The notes under the pieces are model-generated. The model was not told the DNA's origin. It saw nothing but the letters and a program-made list of their open reading frames with translations, and did not search any database. From positions 1-19,055 of the forward strand of contig DASTOW010000259.1 of assembly GCA_035762425.1 (NCBI GenBank): a stretch of 19,055 nt of DNA, given 5' to 3'. Below are positions 12,246 to 19,055 of the stretch, one piece after another. The DNA is from AWTP1-13 sp035762425. Its GTDB lineage: Bacteria > Pseudomonadota > Alphaproteobacteria > Rhizobiales > Hyphomicrobiaceae. How positions within the stretch are numbered: the stretch's first letter is position 1; each line of letters starts with the position of its first letter. Position numbers and translations under genes: made by a program.

Positions 12246-15053
12246 TCACGGTTGGGAGGCCGAAGGCTCGTCAGGACCTGGGCTGTCTCCCTCGCCGTTG
12301 CCGTTGTCGGCTTCGCCGTTGCCGTCCTCGGGAATGCGCTCGACGGACACCACCTTCTCGGCCTCATCGGTCTTGAAGATGCGTACGCCCTGCGTATTGC
12401 GGCCGGCGATGCGCACGTCGTCGACAGGGCAGCGGATCAGCTTGCCGGCGTCGGTGACCAGCATGATCTGGTCGCTGTCCTCGATCGGGAACGAGGCGAC
12501 CAGGCGGCCATTGCGCTCGTTGACGATCATGGCGGTAATGCCTTTGCCGCCACGGCCGGAGATCCGGTACTCATAGGATGAGGAGCGTTTGCCGAAGCCG
12601 CGCTCCGACACCGTCAGCACGAACTGCTCGCGCGCTGAGAGCTCCGCGTAGCGCTCCGGCGTCAGTTCCACCGCAGCCTCTGCCGTCTCGGCATCCACAT
12701 CGGGCTCCGGAGCCCCTTCAGGGATCTCGGCGCCTTCGGCACGCCGCACCGCCAGCGCCTGCTTCAGATAAGCTTCGCGCTCGCCAGGCGTTGCCCCGAC
12801 GTGGCGCAGGATGGCGAGCGAGATCACCTCGTCGCCATCATCCAGCTTGATGCCGCGCACGCCGGTGGAGTCGCGTCCCTTGAACACCCGCACATCGGCG
12901 ACGGGGAAGCGGATGCAGCGCCCGCCGGCGGTGGTCAGCAGCACGTTATCGTCGGCCGCGCAGATGGCGACGCGCACGATGCGGTCGCCCTCGTCGAGCT
13001 TCATGGCGATCTTGCCATTGCGGTTGATGCTCTCGAAATCGGCGAGGCTGTTGCGGCGGACGTTGCCACTGCGCGTGCCAAACATCAGCTCGAGCGTGCC
13101 CCAGGTCTTCTCGTCCTCAGGCAGCGGTAGGATGGAGGTGATCACCTCGCCTTCGGTCAGCGGGAGCAGGTTGACGAGCGCCTTGCCGACCGCCTGCGGC
13201 GTGGCGGCCGGCAAACGCCAAACCTTCATGCGATAGGCCATGCCTCGCGATGAGAAGAACAGCAGCGGTGTGTGCGTCGAGGCGACGAACAGCTGGGTGA
13301 CCACGTCCTCCTCGCGCGTCGACATGCCGGCGCGGCCCTTTCCGCCGCGGCGTTGGGCGCGGTACGTGGAAAGCGGCACGCGCTTGATGTAGCCGCGGTG
13401 GCTGACGGTGACGACCATGTCCTCGCGCTGGATCAGGTCCTCGTCCTCGACCTCGCCTTCCATCTCGACGATCTCGGTGAGACGTGGCGTGGCGAACTCG
13501 GTCTTGATGGCGTTGAGCTCGCCCTTGATCAGGTCGATGATGCGCAGCCGCGAGGACAGAATGGCCAGGTAGTCCTTGATCTCCTCGCCGAGCTTCTTCA
13601 ATTCGTCGCCGATCTCGTCACGACCGAGGGCCGTCAGGCGCTGCAGGCGCAACTCCAGGATGGCGCGGGCCTGCTCCTCCGACAGCCGCATGGTATTGCC
13701 GCTCGTGAGCTTGTGGCGCGGGTCGGCGATCAGCTCGACCAGGGGGCCGATGTCCTTGGCCGGCCAGTCGCGTGCCATCATCTGATCGCGCGCCTCGGCC
13801 GGGCTCGGGGCGGCGCGGATGAGGCGGATCATGTCGTCGATGTTGGCGACCGCCACCGCAAGGCCGACCAACACATGCGCACGCTCACGCGATTTGGCGA
13901 GCAGGTGCTTGGTGCGGCGGCTCACGACCTCCTCGCGGAAGGCGGTGAAGGTCGCGATGAAATCCCTCAGGTTGAGCTGCTCGGGTCGGCCGCCGTTGAT
14001 GGCCAGCATATTGGCGCCGAAGCTGGTCTGCAGGTCGGAGTGGCGCCACAGCTGGTTCAGCACCACGTCGGCCACCGCGTCGCGCTTGAGCTCGATGACA
14101 ATGCGCATGCCTTCACGGTTCGATTCGTCCCAGATGTCGGAGATGCCCTCGATGCGCTTCTCGCGCACCTGCTCGGCGATCTTCTCGATCAGCACGCGCT
14201 TGTTCACCTGGTAGGGGATGGCAGTGATGATGATCGCCTCGCGGTCCTTGCGGATCTCCTCGGTGTGCGCGCTGGCCCGCATCAGGATTGAGCCGCGGCC
14301 CTTGTGGTAGGCGGCCAGAATGCCGGCGCGGCCGAGGATGCGGGCGCCGGTCGGGAAGTCTGGTCCCTTGACGATCTGCGCCAGCTCGTCGATGCCGATC
14401 TCGGGGTTGTCAAGGTGGGCGATGCAGGCATCGATCACCTCGCCGAGATTGTGCGGCGGGATGTTGGTGGCCATGCCGACGGCAATGCCGCCCGAGCCGT
14501 TGACCAGCAGGTTCGGGAACTTGGCCGGCAGGACGGACGGCTCCTGCAGGCGGTCGTCGTAGTTGGGCCGGAAGTCGATGGTCGACTTGTCGAGATCGTC
14601 GAGCAGATACTGGGCAATCTTTGACAGGCGCGCTTCGGTATAGCGCTCGGCAGCTGGCGGATCGCCGTCGATGGAACCGAAGTTGCCTTGGCCGTCGATG
14701 AGCGGCACGCGCATGGAGAAGTCTTGCGCCATGCGCACCAAGGCGTCGTAGATGGCGAGGTTACCGTGCGGATGGAAGTCACCCATGGTGTCGCCCACCA
14801 CCTTGGACGACTTCATGTGCTTCTTGTTCCAGTCGAGCCCCAAGCGGTGCATGGCGTACAGGATGCGGCGGTGCACCGGCTTCAGGCCGTCGCGCGCATC
14901 AGGCAGGGCGCGGCTGACGATTACGCTCATGGCGTAATCGAGGTAGCTCTTCTTCATCTCGTCGGAGATGGAAACCGCCCGGATGTCGCTCGGTCCCCCG
15001 GGACCCTTGTCGTCGCCCGCGCCGCCGCGCGCGGATTTGCCGTCGTCCGCCAC
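12246..15053 (-). CDS. gyrA: DNA gyrase subunit A
   Basis: A 935-residue type IIA topoisomerase subunit. With GyrB it introduces negative supercoils using ATP. The GTG start at 15053 has GGGA 6 bases upstream. The breakage-reunion domain has DGLKPVHRRILYAM, the quinolone region HPHGNLAIYD (94-103) and the catalytic tyrosine Y138 in ERYTE. The C-terminal DNA-wrapping beta-pinwheel carries the GyrA box QRRGGKG, which marks it as GyrA rather than ParC. A loop rich in Ala and Glu (EGAPEPDVDAETAEAAVELT) is inserted in the pinwheel, as in other alphaproteobacteria, and an acidic Gly/Asn tail ends the protein. Compared with E. coli, D82 and S83 are N98 and L99, while D87 is kept (D103). The gene is divergent from queA and has its own promoter in the 348-base gap. 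Confidence 0.98.
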   Translation of the reverse strand: MADDGKSARGGAGDDKGPGGPSDIRAVSISDEMKKSYLDYAMSVIVSRALPDARDGLKPVHRRILYAMHRLGLDWNKKHMKSSKVVGDTMGDFHPHGNLAIYDALVRMAQDFSMRVPLIDGQGNFGSIDGDPPAAERYTEARLSKIAQYLLDDLDKSTIDFRPNYDDRLQEPSVLPAKFPNLLVNGSGGIAVGMATNIPPHNLGEVIDACIAHLDNPEIGIDELAQIVKGPDFPTGARILGRAGILAAYHKGRGSILMRASAHTEEIRKDREAIIITAIPYQVNKRVLIEKIAEQVREKRIEGISDIWDESNREGMRIVIELKRDAVADVVLNQLWRHSDLQTSFGANMLAINGGRPEQLNLRDFIATFTAFREEVVSRRTKHLLAKSRERAHVLVGLAVAVANIDDMIRLIRAAPSPAEARDQMMARDWPAKDIGPLVELIADPRHKLTSGNTMRLSEEQARAILELRLQRLTALGRDEIGDELKKLGEEIKDYLAILSSRLRIIDLIKGELNAIKTEFATPRLTEIVEMEGEVEDEDLIQREDMVVTVSHRGYIKRVPLSTYRAQRRGGKGRAGMSTREEDVVTQLFVASTHTPLLFFSSRGMAYRMKVWRLPAATPQAVGKALVNLLPLTEGEVITSILPLPEDEKTWGTLELMFGTRSGNVRRNSLADFESINRNGKIAMKLDEGDRIVRVAICAADDNVLLTTAGGRCIRFPVADVRVFKGRDSTGVRGIKLDDGDEVISLAILRHVGATPGEREAYLKQALAVRRAEGAEIPEGAPEPDVDAETAEAAVELTPERYAELSAREQFVLTVSERGFGKRSSSYEYRISGRGGKGITAMIVNERNGRLVASFPIEDSDQIMLVTDAGKLIRCPVDDVRIAGRNTQGVRIFKTDEAEKVVSVERIPEDGNGEADNGNGEGDSPGPDEPSASQP

Positions 15054-15401
15054 TGGATGTCCCGCCTATCGTTGCGACTGATGACCTGATCAGGGCGTGC
15101 CGGAACGGCTGTCAGATGCCCCGTGCCGGACTAAAAATGGGTACCGGCTCGATACCTGGAATTGATAGCAAAATCGGGGGTATGGAGCAATGCACAAAGG
15201 CCATCACCCCCAATTTGCCAAGCAAGATATTGCGGTGCTTTATCAACGCCCTACGAACAATGCGGCGCGCTGCATCAGGGCATGCTGGCCGGTGTGAGCA
15301 GCCATGCACGACGCGCGCCAATTCAGCGCCGGGGATGAAGCCTCGCGGGGTATGCAAACGGCTGCGATTTGCGCTAGCAGATAGCCTTGGCACCAAGGCT
15401 C
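15054..15401. promoter_or_regulatory. Divergent gyrA-queA intergenic region
   Basis: No convincing gene lies in these 348 bases. Visible elements are the palindrome CCTGATCAGG at 15085-15094, the interrupted repeat AAATCGGGGGT (15171-15181) / ACCCCCAATTT (15206-15216) with one mismatch and a 24-base loop, and the 18-bp palindrome at 15383-15400 next to queA. The segment around 15130-15250 is AT-richer than its surroundings, as expected for promoters, but I cannot fix -35 and -10 boxes for either gene with confidence. Confidence 0.45.
15383..15400 (+). promoter_or_regulatory. 18-bp palindrome covering the queA ribosome-binding site
   Basis: AGCCTTGG-CA-CCAAGGCT is perfectly symmetric with 8-bp arms, and the queA ATG follows one base later at 15402. 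In RNA it would form at least a 7-bp stem with a 4-base loop that traps the AAGG Shine-Dalgarno sequence (15395-15398). It could act on translation as RNA or as a DNA operator. Confidence 0.45.
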
Positions 15402-16481
15402 ATGCGCACCGATCTGTTCGACTTCGACCTTCCTGAAGACCGTATCGCACTGGAGCCCGTGCGGCCGCGCGATGCGGCACGCCTGCTGGTCGTCAACGGC
15501 GAGCGGCTCGAGGACGCCAAGGTGGGCGACCTGCCCGGACTGCTGCGCCCCGGCGATGCGTTGGTATTCAATGATACCAAGGTGATCCGGGCGGCATTGA
15601 CAGGGGAGCGATGGCGCGGGCATGCCCGAGCCGTCATCTCCTTCAACCTGCACAAGCGCATCGATGCGCATCGCTGGCGCGCGTTCGCGCGGCCGGCCAA
15701 GCGGCTGGCCACCGGTGATCGCATTCGCTTCGGCCACGACGGTCGCGTGTGTCTGCTCGGCACGCTCGATGCGACGGTGAGCGAAATCGGCGAGGCCGGC
15801 GAGGTAGAACTCGCCTTCAGCCTGCACGGTCCGTTTCTGGATGAGGCCATCGAGGCGTTGGGCGACCCGCCTCTGCCGCCCTACATCGCCGGCAAGCGCG
15901 AGCTGCTGCCGGGCGACGCCGAGTGCTATCAGACCATTTACGCGCGGCGTGAGGGCGCGGTGGCGGCACCGACCGCCGGCCTGCATTTCACGGACGAGCT
16001 GCTGGCGGTGCTGCAGGCAAGGGGCATTAGCCGACACTTTCTCACTCTGCACGTGGGTGCGGGCACCTTCTTGCCGGTCAAGGCCGAGGAGACGAGCGAG
16101 CATCGCATGCATGCCGAGTGGGGAGAGATAACGCCCGAAACTTCCGCAGCCCTGGCCGATGTGCGAGCCCGGGGAGGGCGCATTGTCGCCGTCGGCAGCA
16201 CCTCGCTGCGTCTGCTCGAGACGGCGACCGACCATGACGGGCGCATCCAACCATTGGTCGGCGAGACGAACATCTTCATAACCCCCGGCTACCGTTTCAA
16301 GGCGGTCGACCTGCTGCTGACCAACTTCCATCTGCCGCGCTCGACGCTGTTCATGTTGGTCGCGGCCTTCAGCGGTCTCGACACCATGCAGCGCGCCTAT
16401 GCCCATGCCATCGCGCTGGGCTATCGCTTCTACTCGTTCGGCGACACCTGCCTGCTGCATCCGGCGGAGGCCAGACCGTGA
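15402..16481 (+). CDS. queA: S-adenosylmethionine:tRNA ribosyltransferase-isomerase
   Basis: A 359-residue QueA. It transfers the ribosyl part of S-adenosylmethionine to preQ1 at the wobble position of tRNA (Asp, Asn, His, Tyr) and forms epoxyqueuosine. Visible family blocks: LFDFDLPEDRIALEP, LVFNDTKVIRA, PLPPYI, YQTIYARREGAVAAPTAGLHFT, LHVGAGTFLPV, EHRMHAEW, VAVGSTSLRLLE, TNFHLPRSTLFMLVAAF and YRFYSFGD. Length is typical. The ATG at 15402 is preferred over a TTG at 15387: AAGG lies close upstream and the protein then starts MRTDLFDF as in the family. Its stop overlaps the tgt start by 4 bases, so the two queuosine genes are translationally coupled. Confidence 0.97.
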   Translation: MRTDLFDFDLPEDRIALEPVRPRDAARLLVVNGERLEDAKVGDLPGLLRPGDALVFNDTKVIRAALTGERWRGHARAVISFNLHKRIDAHRWRAFARPAKRLATGDRIRFGHDGRVCLLGTLDATVSEIGEAGEVELAFSLHGPFLDEAIEALGDPPLPPYIAGKRELLPGDAECYQTIYARREGAVAAPTAGLHFTDELLAVLQARGISRHFLTLHVGAGTFLPVKAEETSEHRMHAEWGEITPETSAALADVRARGGRIVAVGSTSLRLLETATDHDGRIQPLVGETNIFITPGYRFKAVDLLLTNFHLPRSTLFMLVAAFSGLDTMQRAYAHAIALGYRFYSFGDTCLLHPAEARP

Positions 16482-17617
16482 GCCGCACGTTTTCATTCCG
16501 CCTGGCCAAGACGGACGGCGGCGCGCGGCTGGGCGAGATTACGACGGCGCACGGGGTGATCCGCACGCCGGCGTTCATGCCGGTGGGAACCGCTGCCACC
16601 GTCAAGGCCGTCTATGTCGACCAGCTGAAGGCTGCCGGCGCCGACGTCATCCTCGCCAACACCTACCACCTGATGTTGCGGCCGGGCGCGGAGCGAATTG
16701 CCAAGCTCGGCGGTCTGCACGCGTTCATGCGCTGGGATCAGCCGATCCTCACCGACTCCGGCGGCTTCCAGGTCATGAGCCTCGCCAAGCTGCGCAAGAT
16801 CACCGACGAGGGCGTCGCGTTCCAGTCGCACATCGACGGGTCGTCGCACATGCTCACGCCTGAGCGGGCGGTGGAGATCCAATGCCTGCTCGGCTCCGAC
16901 ATCCACATGCAACTCGACGAATGCGTGGCCTTGCCGGCATCGCGGCAGGAGACCGAGGCTGCCATGCTGCGCTCGCTGGCCTGGGCCGAGCGCAGTCGTG
17001 TCGCCTTCGCCCGGTGCCGGGACCGTGGGCAGGCAGGGCCAGGCCAGGCGCTGTTTGGTATCGTGCAGGGTGGCATTGATGCAGCACTGCGCCAGCGCTC
17101 GGCGGATGCGCTGGTGGCGATGGACCTGCCGGGCTACGCAGTCGGTGGCCTGGCAGTGGGCGAGACGCAGCAGGAGATGCTGGCAACGCTTGAGATGACC
17201 ACGCCGCGACTGCCAGCCGAAAAGCCGCGCTATCTGATGGGCGTGGGCACGCCCATCGATCTTATCGAGAGCGTCGCCCGCGGCGTCGACATGTTCGACT
17301 GCGTGATGCCGACCCGATCCGGCCGGCATGGTCAGGCCTTCACCTGGGGCGGCAAAGTGAACCTGCGCAACGCCCGCTTCGCCGACGATCCAGCGCCGCT
17401 CGATGCCGCGAGCCGTTGTCCGGCGGCGCGCGACTACAGCCGCGCCTATTTGCATCACCTCGTCAAGTCGGAAGAGTATCTCGGCGCCATGCTGCTGTCC
17501 TGGGCCAACGTCGCCTTTTATCAGGAACTGATGGCGGCCATGCGCTCAGCCATCGCCGAAGGCCGGTTCGCCGCCTGGCATGCCGAGACCAAGGCGCGGT
17601 TATCCGAACGCCATTAG
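16478..17617 (+). CDS. tgt: tRNA-guanine transglycosylase
   Basis: A 379-residue bacterial Tgt. It swaps the wobble guanine of GUN-anticodon tRNAs for preQ1, the step before QueA. Starts at GTG overlapping the queA stop (GTGA). Catalytic segments are intact: TDSGGFQVMS with D93 (proton acceptor), GIVQGG, GGLAVGE, and GVDMFDCVMPTR with the nucleophile D274. The zinc site near the C-terminus is not: compared with E. coli C302, C304, C307 and H333, this protein has S312, C314, A317 and A343 (RCPAARDYSRAYLHH, LLSWANVAFY). Surrounding residues are well conserved, so the alignment is unambiguous and the gene is not a pseudogene. The zinc site may be replaced by packing interactions. A DMT transporter gene converges on it with 4 bases between stops. 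Confidence 0.96.
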   Translation: MSRTFSFRLAKTDGGARLGEITTAHGVIRTPAFMPVGTAATVKAVYVDQLKAAGADVILANTYHLMLRPGAERIAKLGGLHAFMRWDQPILTDSGGFQVMSLAKLRKITDEGVAFQSHIDGSSHMLTPERAVEIQCLLGSDIHMQLDECVALPASRQETEAAMLRSLAWAERSRVAFARCRDRGQAGPGQALFGIVQGGIDAALRQRSADALVAMDLPGYAVGGLAVGETQQEMLATLEMTTPRLPAEKPRYLMGVGTPIDLIESVARGVDMFDCVMPTRSGRHGQAFTWGGKVNLRNARFADDPAPLDAASRCPAARDYSRAYLHHLVKSEEYLGAMLLSWANVAFYQELMAAMRSAIAEGRFAAWHAETKARLSERH

Positions 17618-17621
17618 ACGC

Positions 17622-18566
17622 TCACCGCTGCTTGGCTGCGTCGACGGTCATGGACACGGCGGCGGCACGCAGGGTGATGCGCTCGCGGTGCAGCAGGTAG
17701 AGGCCCGAGAGCACGACCACGGCGGCGCCGGCCATCGTCCAGCTGTCGGGCAGCTGATCGAAGACGATATAGCCGGCTGCGGTGTGCGTGAGCAGCGTGA
17801 TGTAGATGAACGGCATCAGGGTCGAGGCCGGCGCGTAGCGGTGTGCGACGATGAATAGGTAGTGCCCGAGCCCGGAGTAGAGGCCCATCGACAGCATCAG
17901 CATCCAGCCGATCAATCCATCGGGTGCCACCCATTGCACCCAGGCGAACGGTGCCGCCAGGATCGTGCCGGCGAACAGCGAATAGAACAGAGTTACCTCG
18001 GCACGGTCGTAGGGAGCGAGATACCGCGTCACCAAGCTGAAGAAGGCATAGGCGAGCATCGAGCCCATCGACACTAGGAAGGCTGGATGGAACTCAGTGA
18101 AGCCTGGCCGGAAGGCGATCAGGATGCCGCTGAAGCCCGCCACGATGCCGATCGCGCGCCGCCAGCCGATCCACTCACCAAGAAAGGGTCCTGCAAGCAG
18201 CGCCACCATCATCGGCGTCAGGAAGCTGATGGTGGCGGTCTGATCGAGGCGCAGATAGCGCAGCGCCCAGAAGTTGCACACCGTGGAGATGAGCAGCAAC
18301 ACCGAACGAAACAGCTGGGCCTTGAGCCTGGTCGTGCGCATAAGATCGGGCAGGGCGATCAGCCCGAGCATGGCAATCGTGCCGACCAGCTGGCCGATAT
18401 AGCGCATCCACACGACCTGACCGATCGGTGCGCCGATGACGGTGGCAAGGTACTTGGCCGTCGTGTCGCCGCAGGCGAACAGGGCGCAGGCCGCGCACAG
18501 CAGGCCGATGGCCAGAAACGGCCTAGATTGCGCCTGGGCGGGCGCGAGGGCGGTCATCTTCTGCAT
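17622..18566 (-). CDS. DMT-superfamily EamA-domain transporter
   Basis: A 314-residue inner-membrane protein with about ten helices in two EamA repeats. The first repeat runs from FLAIGLLCAACALFACGDTTAKYL to GFSGILIAFRPG, the second from FLVSMGSMLAYAFFSLVTRYLA to VVVLSGLYLLHRE. The segments WMRYIGQLVG, FWALRYLRLDQTATISFLTP and FIYITLLTHTAAGYIVFDQLPD are typical of the RhaT/EamA drug-metabolite group. The start at 18566 (MQKM) or 18557 (MTAL) is preferred over one at 18701, which would add 45 polar residues before the first helix; the ribosome site is weak in both. Substrate is unknown. The family exports or imports amino acids, nucleotides or other metabolites. Confidence 0.87.
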   Translation of the reverse strand: MQKMTALAPAQAQSRPFLAIGLLCAACALFACGDTTAKYLATVIGAPIGQVVWMRYIGQLVGTIAMLGLIALPDLMRTTRLKAQLFRSVLLLISTVCNFWALRYLRLDQTATISFLTPMMVALLAGPFLGEWIGWRRAIGIVAGFSGILIAFRPGFTEFHPAFLVSMGSMLAYAFFSLVTRYLAPYDRAEVTLFYSLFAGTILAAPFAWVQWVAPDGLIGWMLMLSMGLYSGLGHYLFIVAHRYAPASTLMPFIYITLLTHTAAGYIVFDQLPDSWTMAGAAVVVLSGLYLLHRERITLRAAAVSMTVDAAKQR

Positions 18567-18752
18567 CGGGAAGTGTGCGTTCCTGGCAGGCGGGAGGCAA
18601 TCCGCCTGCTTATAGACTGCCCGCACGGCCGCAGTTCGTCGACCTTGGATGAGCCGCCATGGCACAGCCGCATGCCTGACTGCGGCGGGCGCCGCCCGCA
18701 ATGGCGATTGCGCAGGGCGCCGCGATCCCCTATCTATCGCCGCCGGATGCTG

Positions 18753-18781
18753 TTGCCTGCCGCGCGTCGGCAGGCAAAAAT
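18753..18781 (+). promoter_or_regulatory. Candidate tRNA-Lys promoter containing a 10-bp dyad
   Basis: TTGCCT (18753-18758), a 17-base spacer and AAAAAT (18776-18781) match promoter consensus at four of six positions each, with the predicted start about 13 bases before the tRNA. The same bases contain TTGCCTGCCG (18753-18762) and CGGCAGGCAA (18768-18777), a perfect 10-bp dyad with a 5-base centre. It could be an operator or a coincidental stem. Confidence 0.35.
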
Positions 18782-18801
18782 CGCAACGGCATCAAGCAAG
18801 T

Positions 18802-18876
18802 GGGCCCGTAGCTCAGCGGTAGAGCATCTGACTTTTAATCAGAGGGTCGATGGTTCGATCCCATCCGGGCTCACCA
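18802..18876 (+). tRNA. tRNA-Lys (anticodon UUU)
   Basis: A 75-base tRNA gene with encoded CCA. The acceptor stem GGGCCCG pairs with CGGGCTC (one G-T pair), discriminator A, CCA at 18874-18876. D arm GCTC-AGCGGTA-GAGC. The anticodon arm TCTGA-CTTTTAA-TCAGA places TTT at the anticodon, giving lysine (AAA/AAG). The T arm GATGG-TTCGATC-CCATC is canonical. All stems close properly, so the gene looks functional. Confidence 0.97.
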
Positions 18877-18903
18877 ATCAAATCAAGAGGTTAGTTAGGA
18901 GAT

Positions 18904-18933
18904 GCGTTCCGCAAGAATCACCCTGCGGAACGC
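18904..18933 (+). terminator. 10-bp hairpin downstream of tRNA-Lys
   Basis: GCGTTCCGCA (18904-18913) and TGCGGAACGC (18924-18933) pair perfectly around a 10-base loop, 27 bases after the tRNA. No T run follows, so it could end or trim the tRNA transcript but is not a classic intrinsic terminator. The remaining sequence to 19055 shows no gene I can support. Confidence 0.4.
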
Positions 18934-19055
18934 GCGCGGAACTACCGCGACCTCATCAAGCCGTGCCCGCTATCCACTCTGATCTCGCTTCGACGTTCGA
19001 CCATTCGAGCATTTGGTACTAGGTCGTGCACTCATAAAAGTCGGAGCGATCACAT

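Noticed and set aside
13272..14291. 339-codon open frame opposite gyrA
   Set aside because: Antisense shadow of a clear gyrA; composition is Asp, Leu and His-rich and unlike a folded protein.
15112..15436. Overlapping small open frames on both strands between gyrA and queA
   Set aside because: Neither has a ribosome site or protein-like composition, and the region carries repeats and likely promoters.
18802..18876. tRNA-Lys 3' end as an integration site for a mobile element
   Set aside because: No integrase gene and no repeated tRNA 3' end are seen in the 179 bases that follow; the window ends too soon to judge.

Overview
The window is GC-rich chromosomal DNA that reads as an alphaproteobacterium. 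The signs are the order lysE-type, coaD, secreted cyclophilin, cytosolic cyclophilin and bioY near gyrA, queA and tgt; a GAAC-N7-GAAC (= GTTC-N7-GTTC) LexA-type box in front of ssb; and a Bug-family solute-binding protein, a family abundant in soil and environmental Alpha- and Betaproteobacteria. The genus cannot be fixed from the sequence alone. Codon use looks uniform, and I see no insertion sequence, prophage, CRISPR array or rRNA.

Region 1 (1-7064, nearly all + strand) is accessory and metabolic. It holds the tail of an upstream gene with a terminator hairpin, a 36-residue single-helix membrane protein, a GlsB/YeaQ/YmgE membrane protein, a two-gene unit (Tat-exported Bug binding protein overlapping an M20-type metal amidohydrolase), a membrane-anchored protein of unknown function, a KduD/gluconate-dehydrogenase-like SDR, and a 682-residue protein that joins five transmembrane helices to a long pentapeptide-repeat helix. 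A strong imperfect hairpin separates that last gene from a convergent 59-residue membrane protein.

Region 2 (7121-8549) holds the small membrane gene, whose promoter region carries a perfect TACGACT-AA-AGTCGTA dyad, then ssb with a predicted SOS-controlled promoter, then about 440 bases with no intact gene and possible remains of a decayed membrane-protein gene.

Region 3 (8550-11538, - strand) is a probable operon transcribed leftward: LysE-family exporter, coaD, periplasmic cyclophilin, cytosolic cyclophilin, bioY. Facing away from it on the + strand is a secreted cytochrome P460-family haem protein, closed by a 13-bp hairpin shared with the convergent gyrA.

Region 4 (12246-19055) holds gyrA (- strand), divergent from queA-tgt. 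These two genes overlap by 4 bases and encode the later steps of queuosine tRNA modification. A DMT/EamA transporter converges on tgt, and a tRNA-Lys(UUU) gene lies at the right edge.

The most interesting signals are substitutions at conserved sites in housekeeping enzymes: Tgt has lost three of its four zinc ligands, and GyrA has Asn-Leu in place of the usual Asp-Ser in its quinolone region. Next come the SOS box on ssb, a palindrome that covers the queA ribosome-binding site, and the membrane/pentapeptide fusion protein. I do not see a complete novel multi-gene system; most of the window is ordinary core genome.
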